Assembly: GCA_026984515.1 (NCBI GenBank) | Contig: JALSRZ010000006.1 | Coordinates: forward strand, 33,372-97,371 | Origin: Thiohalobacter sp. | Lineage (GTDB): Bacteria > Pseudomonadota > Gammaproteobacteria > DSM-19610 | Direction: 5' to 3' | DNA: 64,000 nt | Part shown: positions 49,595-59,206 of the stretch, in pieces | Layout of the letters: every line of letters begins with the position of its first letter | How positions within the stretch are numbered: the first letter of the stretch is position 1 | The notes under the pieces: model-generated | The model's input: only the letters and a program-made list of their open reading frames with translations | What the model was told of the DNA's origin: nothing | Databases searched by the model: none | Translations under genes and position numbers: made by a program

Positions 49595-50188
49595 TTACTG
49601 GTGGGTGCCCCGGAATTTATCTATCGTTGCATGACCTTCGCGGCTTATCCCTTCACGCCGCAACACCTTGAGCACTGTGCACCAGAGAATTTTCATATCC
49701 AGCCAGAACGTCCTGTTCTCCACATACCAGACATCTAGTTCGAATTTCTCCTCCCACGACAGCGCATTGCGCCCGTTGACCTGAGCCCATCCGGTAATCC
49801 CCGGCCGCAACTCATGACGACGCGCCTGTCTCTCATCGTAGAGCGGAAGATAATCCACCAGTAATGGCCTGGGGCCTACCATACTCATATCGCCTTTCAG
49901 CACATTCCACAGCTCCGGCAATTCATCCAGGCTGCTCGAACGCAGGAATTTGCCGAAACCGGTTAAACGTTCCCCGTCCGGCAACAGTTCACCGCGTTCA
50001 TCACGCTTATCAGTCATGGTGCGAAATTTTACCAACCGGAACAGTTTTCCGTCCTTTCCCGGCCGCTGCTGAATGAAGAATACCGGGCGACCCAGTTTCC
50101 AGCGAACCAGCACCACCAACAAAAGCATCACCGGCACCAGGATTACCGACACGGGAACCAGCAGCAGCAACTCGACAAACCGGCTCAT
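49595..50188 (-). CDS. Initiating sugar transferase (monotopic phosphoglycosyl transferase, PglC-like)
   Basis: GRPVFFIQQRPGKDGKLFRLVKFRTMTDKRDERGELLPDGERLTGFGKFLRSSSLDELPELWNVLKGDMSMVGPRPLL. Confidence 0.95.
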   Translation of the reverse strand: MSRFVELLLLVPVSVILVPVMLLLVVLVRWKLGRPVFFIQQRPGKDGKLFRLVKFRTMTDKRDERGELLPDGERLTGFGKFLRSSSLDELPELWNVLKGDMSMVGPRPLLVDYLPLYDERQARRHELRPGITGWAQVNGRNALSWEEKFELDVWYVENRTFWLDMKILWCTVLKVLRREGISREGHATIDKFRGTHQ

Positions 50189-51426
50189 GCGTCTGTTACA
50201 CCCGCTTTGGCAAGCACCGTGAAGACTGCACTGAATTTCTCCACACCGGCTGAAACCGATAATTTTTCACGATAATATTTTCTGCTTCCGGTTTCCATGT
50301 CATCCAGATCGGCAACACTCCTTCTCTGCAGCGACAAGGCAGCGGCAGCGATGGAATCCGGGTTTTCCGGCACCGCGGTTTCACCACATCCACATTCCTG
50401 AACGAGGTCGGCTGCATCTCCTTCAACCGCCACAAGAATGGGTTTGCCAATGGCCATATATGCCTGGACCTTTGAAGGTATGGTAACCCTGAACAGTGGG
50501 TCATTTTTCAGGTGAACCAGCAACGCATCCGCTTCTTTCAGTATGCTACCGATCCTGCTCATCGGGACTCGCGGCAGAAAATGAACATTGCGCAACTGCA
50601 GCTCCCGGCTGTACTTTTCCAATCGCTCTGCTTCCACCCCACCTCCAACAAATACAAATGCAACTGCCTGATCTCCGTTCTTCTGTAATATGCTTGCGGC
50701 ATCCAGGACCGAATACAACGCCTGCGCCTTACCCATGTTTCCGGCAAATACAATCCTGAATTTCCCTTCCGCAGGCAGTTTTTCCGAGCCCTTGCAGGCC
50801 GACTGATTCAGCAGTTCCTCGTTGCACCAGTTATATATAAGCTCCATCTTTTTTTCCGGTACACCCCGATCAACCAGGAGCTTTTTAAACCCGGGAGAAA
50901 GCACGACGATCCGGTCCACCCGGCGGTAAACCCATTTACACAAGCGCGACACCCAATCCAGGACCCGTTCGTTTGAAAGCATACCGGTCGCCCGCAGGGT
51001 GTCCGGCCACATATCCTGGATATCATACACAACCGGTACCCGCCGAATACCCCTCACAAGCGCCGCGGCAATCCCAACGGTCAGTGGCGGATGATAGGCA
51101 TATATTACGTCAGGCCGTTTCGCCCCTAGCAGGCAATAGACCAGCGACGAAAGAAAGAAACTGAGGTAGTTTACAACCCTACCCGGCGCACTCTGACTAT
51201 GACTGGGGTACAACGGCACCCGGGTCACATGAACACCGTCGATCTGTTCACGAGTCAGAAGCCGGATCCTGTACCCGGAGTACAGCTTGCCGCCGGGATA
51301 GTTTGGGAAGCCGGTTACAACCTCGACATCAAACCCTCTCCTGACCAGTTCACGGGCAAATGCCAGGCCCTTGAAGGTGGGCTCCGGGTCAAACCACTGT
51401 GTCAGGAGAAGAATACGAATTGCCAT
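50185..51426 (-). CDS. Glycosyltransferase family 4, WbuB-like (paralog 2)
   Basis: IRILLLTQWFDPEPTFKGLAFARELVRRGFDVEVVTGFPNYPGGKLYSGYRIRLLTREQIDGVHVTRVPLYPSHSQSAPGRVVNYLSFFLSS; 4-nt overlap with pglC-like gene. Confidence 0.92.
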   Translation of the reverse strand: MAIRILLLTQWFDPEPTFKGLAFARELVRRGFDVEVVTGFPNYPGGKLYSGYRIRLLTREQIDGVHVTRVPLYPSHSQSAPGRVVNYLSFFLSSLVYCLLGAKRPDVIYAYHPPLTVGIAAALVRGIRRVPVVYDIQDMWPDTLRATGMLSNERVLDWVSRLCKWVYRRVDRIVVLSPGFKKLLVDRGVPEKKMELIYNWCNEELLNQSACKGSEKLPAEGKFRIVFAGNMGKAQALYSVLDAASILQKNGDQAVAFVFVGGGVEAERLEKYSRELQLRNVHFLPRVPMSRIGSILKEADALLVHLKNDPLFRVTIPSKVQAYMAIGKPILVAVEGDAADLVQECGCGETAVPENPDSIAAAALSLQRRSVADLDDMETGSRKYYREKLSVSAGVEKFSAVFTVLAKAGVTDA

Positions 51427-51431
51427 GCCAC

Positions 51432-52562
51432 CTAACTGAGTTTCCATACAGTGCGCATTACGTAATCCCTGTAGCTGTGAATAATCCGCACTACCTTGTC
51501 AGCCACATTTGGCATGCTGTAGTCCGCAACCAGCCTAAGATTACGCTGCTCCCCGGATTCCTGCCTCTCAAGGACCTGCAAACACTGCATCACGCGCTCA
51601 ACTTCCAGTCCGGTCATCATAACGGAGGCCTCCTCCATGCCTTCCGGTCGCTCGTGTGCTTCGCGGATATTCAGTGCCGGGAAATTGAGAATAGAGGATT
51701 CTTCATTGATGGTCCCGCTGTCTGACAGTGTAGCGCGGGCGGAAAGCTGCAGTTTGTTATAGTCCGTGAATCCCAGCGGCTTGAGCAGGAAAATATGCCG
51801 GTGGAAACGGATATCCATTTCCTCTACCCGCTTCCTGGTTCGCGGATGAGTAGATACAATGACAGGATAACCATAGTGACCTGCAACCATGTTCAATACC
51901 TCCACCAGTTTGAGGAAACTCCGGTCACTGCTTACATTCTCTTCACGATGCGCACTCACTAAAAAGTATTTCCCGCTCTCCAGCTCAAGGCGCTCCAGCA
52001 CGTCCGAGGAGAGAATCCGGTCCATGTAATGAGTCAGCACCTCAAACATGGGACTGCCGGTCTTGATCACCATATCCGGCGGCAACCCCTCGCGCAGCAG
52101 GTAATCACGCGCAATAGTGCTATAGGTCAGGTTTATGTCTGCCGTATGATCAACGATACGACGGTTTATCTCCTCCGGCACCCGCATATCGAAACACCGG
52201 TTACCTGCTTCCATGTGAAACGTGGGGATTTTTCGTCGTTTCGCCGAAATAATCGACATACAGCTGTTGGTGTCCCCCAGTACCAGCAACGCCTCGGGAG
52301 CTAATTCGGCCAGTAACCGATCTACCGCAATAATTACTTTTCCAATAGTTTCCGCACCACTGGCACCAGCGGCATCGAGAAAGAAATCCGGCTTTCGAAT
52401 GCCCAGGTCCTGGAAAAATATCTCATTCAGCTCATAGTCGTAATTCTGCCCTGTGTGCACAAGTATATGGTCGCAGTGCTGGTCCAGCCTGGCGATAACC
52501 CGTGACAGGCGGATGATTTCCGGACGGGTCCCCACTACGGTCATTACTTTAAGTTTTTTCAT
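51432..52562 (-). CDS. fnlC: UDP-N-acetylglucosamine 2-epimerase family (FnlC/WbjD/CapG)
   Basis: KLKVMTVVGTRPEIIRLSRVIARLDQHCDHILVHTGQNYDYELNEIFFQDLGIRKPDFFLDAAG; adjacency to FnlB and FnlA homologs. Confidence 0.9.
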   Translation of the reverse strand: MKKLKVMTVVGTRPEIIRLSRVIARLDQHCDHILVHTGQNYDYELNEIFFQDLGIRKPDFFLDAAGASGAETIGKVIIAVDRLLAELAPEALLVLGDTNSCMSIISAKRRKIPTFHMEAGNRCFDMRVPEEINRRIVDHTADINLTYSTIARDYLLREGLPPDMVIKTGSPMFEVLTHYMDRILSSDVLERLELESGKYFLVSAHREENVSSDRSFLKLVEVLNMVAGHYGYPVIVSTHPRTRKRVEEMDIRFHRHIFLLKPLGFTDYNKLQLSARATLSDSGTINEESSILNFPALNIREAHERPEGMEEASVMMTGLEVERVMQCLQVLERQESGEQRNLRLVADYSMPNVADKVVRIIHSYRDYVMRTVWKLS

Positions 52563-52653
52563 TCAAGACCCCACATCCATACTGTGTTCGGATGACCGTG
52601 CTGACAAACAGGCATCACCCTGTTATTCCACGTTCGATCCTGTCTACAGGCAT

Positions 52654-53772
52654 TCATAAGTCGGAAACAACCGGCATCGCATACGTATCAGGATGCATAC
52701 GATCAAATATCTCGTTTGCCCAGAGCATCACTATCATTTCTTCATTGCCTATATTGGTAATGTCGTGGGTCCAGCCCGGCACGGTCTCTACAATTTCGAG
52801 CACGTCTTCGCTGGTGCGCAGTTCGTGGTAATCACCTGTTGCTATATTTCTGAAACGGAAGCAGGCGTTTCCTTTAATTACCAGAAACTTCTCTGTCTTT
52901 GAATGATGGTAGTGCCCTCCACGTGTGACCCCGGGGTGCGCTGTAAAAAATGAAAACTGGCCGGATTCGCGTGTCTTCAACATCTCTGCGAATACACCGC
53001 GAGGATCACGGTACTCTGCCACCCGGTAGGCAAACTCTTCCGGCGGCAGGTAGCTCATATAGGTCGCGTACAGGGCGCGAACCAGGCCTGCGCCTACGGT
53101 ATCGATAACCAGCGAGCTGCGACTGTGTTTGAAACCCTTTATCAACTCCGCCAGCTCACCTACAGTTACACTGTATTGTGGCTCCACCGTATGGTAGGGT
53201 CCATCATCCACCTTTCCGTCCATTACATTGATGAATCGCGTTATTACATCGTCCACATAGACCATGGTGAGAGCGACCGATGGGTCATGAATCTGAATCG
53301 GCAAATCACGCGCTATATTGTGACAGAACGTTGCTACTACTGAGTTGTAGTCCGGCTTCGCCCACTTTCCGAATACATTCGGAAGGCGGAATATATGCAC
53401 CCGGATATCACTGCCTTCCGCCATTCCAAGCAGCATGTCTTCTGCATCGCGTTTGCTGATTCCATACGGGTTATCCTGATCTGCCTGGCTGGATGAAGCG
53501 TATAGAACCTGGATCCTCTTTCCGGATTTTTGAACAGCCCTGCAAAGCAACCTCGTAAAGTCCGCATTACCGGTTTTAAATTCGTTCTGGTCACTCGGGC
53601 GATTAACGCCCGCAAAATGGAACACGAAATCCGCACTTGCCACACGTTCTGACAGCGCTTCCAGGGGATCGTGACGGACATAGGAAAACACTTCTACATC
53701 CTGTCGCTCTCCCAGGTGGGCAGCAAGATTTCTCCCAAGAAATCCGTTAATCCCTGTAATCAGAACGTTCAT
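52654..53772 (-). CDS. fnlB: CapF/FnlB/WbjC: SDR reductase with C-terminal cupin
   Basis: MNVLITGINGFLGRNLAAHLG; PNVFGKWAKPDYNSVVATFCHNIARDLPIQI; cupin HPGVTRGGHYHHSKTEKFLVIKGNACFRFRN. Confidence 0.93.
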   Translation of the reverse strand: MNVLITGINGFLGRNLAAHLGERQDVEVFSYVRHDPLEALSERVASADFVFHFAGVNRPSDQNEFKTGNADFTRLLCRAVQKSGKRIQVLYASSSQADQDNPYGISKRDAEDMLLGMAEGSDIRVHIFRLPNVFGKWAKPDYNSVVATFCHNIARDLPIQIHDPSVALTMVYVDDVITRFINVMDGKVDDGPYHTVEPQYSVTVGELAELIKGFKHSRSSLVIDTVGAGLVRALYATYMSYLPPEEFAYRVAEYRDPRGVFAEMLKTRESGQFSFFTAHPGVTRGGHYHHSKTEKFLVIKGNACFRFRNIATGDYHELRTSEDVLEIVETVPGWTHDITNIGNEEMIVMLWANEIFDRMHPDTYAMPVVSDL

Positions 53773-53775
53773 TCT

Positions 53776-54810
53776 CTATTCCTCTGGAATTACGGGCTCA
53801 CCACGCATAACCGACTGTATATAATCAAGCTCAAGCAATAGATTCTGCATACCTTCAATGTCGAGCCTTTCTGTATTGTGAGAATTATAGTCCTCTGCGT
53901 GAGAGATCTTTTCTTCGCCCTGCTCTACATACTTTTCATAATTCAGATCCCGCAAATCCGGCGGGACACGAAAATACTCGCCAAGGTCCGTCGCACAGGC
54001 CATCTCCTCCCGGCTCAAAAGGGCCTCGTAAAGCTTTTCGCCATGCCGGGTACCGATTACCTGGATCGGATGCTCCGGACGATCCAGAAGATTCATAAGG
54101 GCAACAGCAAGTGTCTGGACCGTTGCAGCTGGGGCCTTCTTTACAAACAGGTCTCCGTTACGACCATTTTCGAACGCGAAGAGGACCAGTTCTACTGCCG
54201 ATGGCAATGTCATCATAAACCGCGTCATATCCGGGTCGGTAACCGTTAGCGGTTTTTCCCGGTTGATCTGTTCTATAAACAGTGGGATCACAGACCCGCG
54301 TGACGCCATTACATTACCGTAACGGGTACCGCAAATTACTGTCCTGCTTTCTTCGAGATTCCTCGACTTGGCCACCATGACCTTTTCCATCATCGCCTTG
54401 GATATACCCATGGCGTTGATCGGATATACCGCCTTGTCCGTACTCAGACAAACGACACGCCTGACTTCATTCTGGATCGCCGCTTCAAGCACATTCTCTG
54501 TACCCAGCACATTTGTCTTCACAGCTTCCATGGGGTGGAATTCGCACGACGGGACCTGCTTCAGGGCTGCTGCATGGAATATATAATCCACGCCCCGCGT
54601 CGCATTCAGCACACTTTGATAATCACGCACGTCACCAATGTAGAATTTCAGCCGGGTATTGGCATAACGTTTCCTCATATCGTCCTGCTTCTTCTCGTCA
54701 CGACTGAATATGCGGATTTCATCGATGTCGGTATCTATAAACCGATCCAGCACTGCGTTGCCGAAAGAACCGGTTCCACCGGTTATAAGCAGGGTGTTAC
54801 CACTAAACAT
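53776..54810 (-). CDS. fnlA: UDP-GlcNAc 4,6-dehydratase (5-inverting), FnlA/WbjB/CapE
   Basis: LLITGGTGSFGNAVLDRFIDTDIDEIRIFSRDEKKQDDMRKRY; VCLSTDKAVYPINAMGISKAMMEKVMVAKSR; TVICGTRYGNVMASRGSVIPLF. Confidence 0.93.
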   Translation of the reverse strand: MFSGNTLLITGGTGSFGNAVLDRFIDTDIDEIRIFSRDEKKQDDMRKRYANTRLKFYIGDVRDYQSVLNATRGVDYIFHAAALKQVPSCEFHPMEAVKTNVLGTENVLEAAIQNEVRRVVCLSTDKAVYPINAMGISKAMMEKVMVAKSRNLEESRTVICGTRYGNVMASRGSVIPLFIEQINREKPLTVTDPDMTRFMMTLPSAVELVLFAFENGRNGDLFVKKAPAATVQTLAVALMNLLDRPEHPIQVIGTRHGEKLYEALLSREEMACATDLGEYFRVPPDLRDLNYEKYVEQGEEKISHAEDYNSHNTERLDIEGMQNLLLELDYIQSVMRGEPVIPEE

Positions 54811-54877
54811 ATTTTCTCCTGAAGCCTTGTCTGTAATAGAAATAACCGAAAATACCACTGTTACTGCATGCTCCCTG

Positions 54878-55696
54878 TCATATATTCAACTTTCTCAGGA
54901 GCTGGTGTGATTCACGTGATATTTCCCACAGCTTTTTGTCCGGCAGTTTACTGATTGTGGCATGGTCATGGTGGCGTACCAGGATACCGGGTTCGTAGAA
55001 TATCCCCAGCCCTCTGTCCATCAATTGCCTGGTAAGAAACATTTCCTCTCCCATCAGAAATGTCGGCGCCTGTAATTCTTCAAAATGCCTGAAAAATAGC
55101 GGTGTCAGTATGTAACAGGCCCCATAGCCCATATATATGAGCCCACCCTCCTGATGGCTATGGCAGTCCTTTCTGGCGGTGAAAGGGCGGGTAGCCCCGG
55201 CGATATACCTGATAAGTAACGCCAGTGAATAGCTGGAATAATAGATATCCCATATATATTTCCTGGACGTACTGATTCTCCTTCGCACATGCGGGTTCTG
55301 GTGCACCCCATCCAGGGTGAGAAGGTCCGGGGAAATAACGGCATACTCACTCAACCGTTCACGGCAAGCATTCATTCTATCGTGAAAGTTAGCCGGAAAT
55401 ACCAGGTCATTATTCCCGATCACAATACAATCCAGTGTCAGACCGGCATTTCTCAGGTACTTTATGCCAACATTAAGGCCACGGAAATAACCTATGTTTT
55501 CATTATTGTATATGATTTTCACATGAGGAAATTCCCGCTCAATCAGTCGAAGTTCGTCAATATCTTCGGTGTCAGATTTATTGTCAACGATTACCACGAA
55601 GTTGCTCTTCGAACTCCCATCGCCTTCCAGGGATTCTATAACCCCCCGGGTAAACGACGAGTTATTAAAATTTGTAAACACGTAACCGATATTCAT
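54878..55696 (-). CDS. Glycosyltransferase family 2
   Basis: MNIGYVFTNFNNSSFTRGVIESL..NFVVIVDNKSDTEDIDELRLIEREFPHVKIIYNNENIGYFRGLNVGIKYL. Confidence 0.85.
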   Translation of the reverse strand: MNIGYVFTNFNNSSFTRGVIESLEGDGSSKSNFVVIVDNKSDTEDIDELRLIEREFPHVKIIYNNENIGYFRGLNVGIKYLRNAGLTLDCIVIGNNDLVFPANFHDRMNACRERLSEYAVISPDLLTLDGVHQNPHVRRRISTSRKYIWDIYYSSYSLALLIRYIAGATRPFTARKDCHSHQEGGLIYMGYGACYILTPLFFRHFEELQAPTFLMGEEMFLTRQLMDRGLGIFYEPGILVRHHDHATISKLPDKKLWEISRESHQLLRKLNI

Positions 55697-55699
55697 ATT

Positions 55700-56572
55700 T
55701 TATCCGGAGATATCCCCGCACACCCGATCTTGTGTAAACGGTCCGCTTATATCGCGAATGTAATGAACAACACCACGACATATATAGCGCAGGCTACGCA
55801 GCCGTTGCTCCCCGAGCAAAAGTGTCGTAAACAGGTAGACTACGTGAGCAACAGTCGATCTGACAGCAAAACCCGGAAATCTCAGCGCGTACCTTTCCAG
55901 TAGATACAGGTGATTCCTGTACATGTAGTAACGCCGAACGGGCGTATGGTAGGTATGAAAGCGGCCCAGCACAGGAACATTGCATACCCTGTCCCCCAAC
56001 GCATGCTGCATGCGTGCCGCGGTGACCTGGTAAATACGCATGCCGGAACTTCGAACGCGCAGGGAAAAATCGAAATCCACTCCATCTACAAACAGGCTTT
56101 CGTCATACAAACCGACTTTATCGTATACGTCCATCCGCACCAGATTACCGGATGTAATCGCGTAGCCGACCTTCCGCACAGCTTCATCACTCCCTGAATC
56201 CTTTACGGAATATAGCGAGGCAAGACAATGCATGGACGGGTTTGCGTCTACAGCCGTGACAAATGCCTGAACCATTCCGGGGTCTGCGATACTATCCTGG
56301 TCCATGGTCAACAACCAGCTATAGCCACACTCGCGGGCGATGCCTACACCGATATTCAGCGCAAAACCGACACCCCGGTTCTCGGACAACCTGGTAATAT
56401 CGACCCCCGGCCTTTCAGCGACACGCTCCAGAATCGAGGCCGATTCCGGGTCTGATGCGTTATCCACGACATGAATGTGGCCAACCTGTTCCAGCAGCGC
56501 ATTGATGGTGTCCAGCGTTTTATACCCACCATTAAAACTGACAACCACCGCCATTATATCGTCTTGATTCAC
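55700..56572 (-). CDS. Glycosyltransferase family 2 (rhamnosyltransferase-like)
   Basis: MAVVVSFNGGYKTLDTINALLEQVGHIHVVDNASDPESASILERVAERPGVDITRLSENRGVGFALNIGVGIARECGYSWLLTMDQDSI. Confidence 0.9.
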   Translation of the reverse strand: MNQDDIMAVVVSFNGGYKTLDTINALLEQVGHIHVVDNASDPESASILERVAERPGVDITRLSENRGVGFALNIGVGIARECGYSWLLTMDQDSIADPGMVQAFVTAVDANPSMHCLASLYSVKDSGSDEAVRKVGYAITSGNLVRMDVYDKVGLYDESLFVDGVDFDFSLRVRSSGMRIYQVTAARMQHALGDRVCNVPVLGRFHTYHTPVRRYYMYRNHLYLLERYALRFPGFAVRSTVAHVVYLFTTLLLGEQRLRSLRYICRGVVHYIRDISGPFTQDRVCGDISG

Positions 56573-57867
56573 AAAACACCCGAAGGGGCTGTTGTGCTGT
56601 TGCCGTTCTCAAAACGGAACGAAGCGGAAATCAGTGGAAGTATGCCAAGCAGAAGCAGAAAGTCAAAAGATCCAAAATACGGGTTTGAATAGGCTCCCAG
56701 AGAGAAAATGATTATAGCTACAAACAGGCTGAATGCACATACTGAGTACGGTGAGCCATGGGCAATAAACGATAAGGTATAGTATGAATAAACCGCTAAA
56801 AGGATCACAAACAGGCTAATTCCCACCAGCCCGAAATTAAAGAGGAGCTGGTGATAGGTAAGCTCGTAAAGCCAGGGACTGCCTTCACTCCGAAGATAGC
56901 CTGCGCTCACTCCAAAACCGGACCCGAACACAGGGTATGCCCTGAAGCCTTCTATCAAATAACCTGCTTGTATTGATCGTTCATCACTTGCAGAAAATGC
57001 GGCCTGAAGGTGCATAAGGGTTGGGCTTTCCATATACTCCCCGGTAATCACAAACTCAAGCACTACGATTACCGGGATAAAACCGGCAAGCATCACAAGA
57101 GACAGCCACCCCTTTCCCCGCAATCGTCCTGAACTCCCGGTTACCATCGCCAGCAGCACAGTAGTGAAAGGCACCATGGAAATAGCCACCCACAGGGCTC
57201 TTCGACCGGACAGTATAACCACCACAAGGCACAGCAAAAGAGCCAGCTTTTCGGCGGCGCCATTTAAACCATGCGCGTCCTTCCTGAACTGAAGGGCCAT
57301 GAGGTAAGCGGTTATGAAAAACAGGGTGCCAATATTATGCGAAACGATTTGCACATATCCGTTGTGGACGCCAACAAACATGTGCAACTCCTCTATCACT
57401 GCTTCCGGTATATACCCGAACCGTCCAGCGTAGTTAAGAACGGCCAGGATATTCATAGTCGTGATTATGATGGCTGAAACTACAATGGACCTGTGCAGAA
57501 TCAGGAGTGCACGCCCCCGGAGCAATAAATTAAAAAAGACACATAACACCACACTCCACATCACATAAAGGCGCAGATTATCCAGAATACCCTGGAACGC
57601 ACCGCCGTTTATATAGCCAACCACCGCCCAGAACAGCCCCATCGCTGCAATCACACAATAAAATACGATGACACGCCCATGCACGATAATCCGCTTTTCA
57701 CCGGTCAGTGATGCCATATTGAAAAGCAGAAATATCACGAACATTGCGAGCTTGAAGACCAGGTACGAACGTGGAAACACCATGGCTGCTGAAATAAATA
57801 ACAGCGAAGTGCCTTCCCAAACCGTTAAAGACATGGATTTATTGATGAGCGCGCTACTATAATGCAT
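56569..57867 (-). CDS. O-antigen ligase/polymerase-like polytopic membrane protein (second Wzy/WaaL-type)
   Basis: ~10 TM; ALWVAISMVPFTTVLLA; GFRAYPVFGSGFGVSAGYLRSEGSPWLYELTYHQLLFNFGLVG typical Wzy_C motif. Confidence 0.8.
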   Translation of the reverse strand: MHYSSALINKSMSLTVWEGTSLLFISAAMVFPRSYLVFKLAMFVIFLLFNMASLTGEKRIIVHGRVIVFYCVIAAMGLFWAVVGYINGGAFQGILDNLRLYVMWSVVLCVFFNLLLRGRALLILHRSIVVSAIIITTMNILAVLNYAGRFGYIPEAVIEELHMFVGVHNGYVQIVSHNIGTLFFITAYLMALQFRKDAHGLNGAAEKLALLLCLVVVILSGRRALWVAISMVPFTTVLLAMVTGSSGRLRGKGWLSLVMLAGFIPVIVVLEFVITGEYMESPTLMHLQAAFSASDERSIQAGYLIEGFRAYPVFGSGFGVSAGYLRSEGSPWLYELTYHQLLFNFGLVGISLFVILLAVYSYYTLSFIAHGSPYSVCAFSLFVAIIIFSLGAYSNPYFGSFDFLLLLGILPLISASFRFENGNSTTAPSGVL

Positions 57868-58360
57868 CAGCTTCTGTTTCTTTCCCGGCCCCACCGTCGA
57901 CCGCCGCAATCCATTGCGGCGGCAGGCGCCCTGCTTCAGGCGACACAATCCTGCATTCCGCAGCGCTCCAGACATGCACAACCGCTCTCCGACGAATTCG
58001 ATCAGGGCACCGCATTATAATTTGTTCGCTTTCTTTTTAATACAGGTACATGTTCTTAGCAGTCAGGCAGCACCATTTGCCACTATGTCCCGTATTTTTC
58101 CGGCCCATTACATTTTCTCGACCCTCCCCGGGTTCTCCACCGCCCCGGTTCCGGCAGACGATGCCCCCCCGTGGCAACCGGGAGAGCCTGCCATTGAATT
58201 TGCTCTTGTCATCAGGCAGTGGTTATCATTGCCACTTTCAGCTCCCTGACCAGATCCCGCTGCAGGAATGGCAGGAGCTACTACGGACGGCTCCGTGCAC
58301 CTGACCCGGCGCGCGCACGATACCAACCGGCTTAAACCCATAAATCTCACTGGGAAATCC

Positions 58361-59107
58361 ATGAAGACGTTGACAAAAAAGATACTCCTGGCCTGCCGGA
58401 AAATCCCATTGCTTGTTGAATCGAGATTTGACAGAAATTTTCTGGCTCCGGACGTCCCCATGTCACAAATTGCCAGCCATAGAGAGTGGCGAAAACACCT
58501 GTACGAAATTGGTAACAAGCCAGGAATGCGGATCCTGGAAATAGGCAGCCGTGAGGTAACCGGAGAGTCCAGGGATCGGGAATTCTTTTCAAAAGCGGAA
58601 TATGTGGGGTTTGATTATTATCCGGGCGACAATGTTGACATTACCGGTGATGCTCACAGGCTGTCCTCCTATTTCAGCAGTGATGACCGGTTCGACATTA
58701 TCTATTCGAGCGCCTGCTTCGAGCATTTTGCCATGCCCTGGATTGTTGCTGTCGAAATTGCAAAGCTGCTTAAAGTTGGCGGAATCGTGTTCATTGAAAC
58801 CCATTTTTCTTTTTCATCTCATGAACGACCGTGGAATTTCTTTCAATTTAGCGACATGGGACTGCGCGTCCTGTTCTCCGAAGCCCTTGGGTTTGAATGT
58901 ATAGAAGCGGGCATGTCGAACCCGATCGTTGGCAGGTTTTCTTCACTGGCAGACGAATATTTGCGAAACAAGACTGTTGGCGCCCTATATTGCCATAGCG
59001 AATATCTGGGTAAAAAGGTAAGGGACATAGAGAACTTTAGTTGGGAAGATATCGACCTTTCCAGCGTGGTGGGGGAAACCAGATACCCCGAACCCAAAGA
59101 CTCGTAA
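58361..59107 (+). CDS. Class I SAM-dependent methyltransferase
   Basis: GMRILEIGSREVTGESRDREFFSKAEYVGFDYYPGDNVDITGDAHRLSSYFSSDDRFDIIYSSACFEHFAMPWIVAVEIAKLLKVGGIVFIETH. Confidence 0.85.
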   Translation: MKTLTKKILLACRKIPLLVESRFDRNFLAPDVPMSQIASHREWRKHLYEIGNKPGMRILEIGSREVTGESRDREFFSKAEYVGFDYYPGDNVDITGDAHRLSSYFSSDDRFDIIYSSACFEHFAMPWIVAVEIAKLLKVGGIVFIETHFSFSSHERPWNFFQFSDMGLRVLFSEALGFECIEAGMSNPIVGRFSSLADEYLRNKTVGALYCHSEYLGKKVRDIENFSWEDIDLSSVVGETRYPEPKDS

Positions 59108-59206
59108 ATCCAGTGCACGTCAATCCGGACACCCGCTTTTCGACATTCGCCCACTGTATCTGCAGCAGCAACAGAATTATCCGTTTTTCCAACAGGACTG
59201 CATGTA

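Noticed and set aside
58014-58021. TATAAT box in the divergent intergenic region 57868-58360
   Set aside because: A good -10 match exists at 58016-58021 but no convincing -35 at proper spacing; a promoter is likely somewhere here but cannot be placed.
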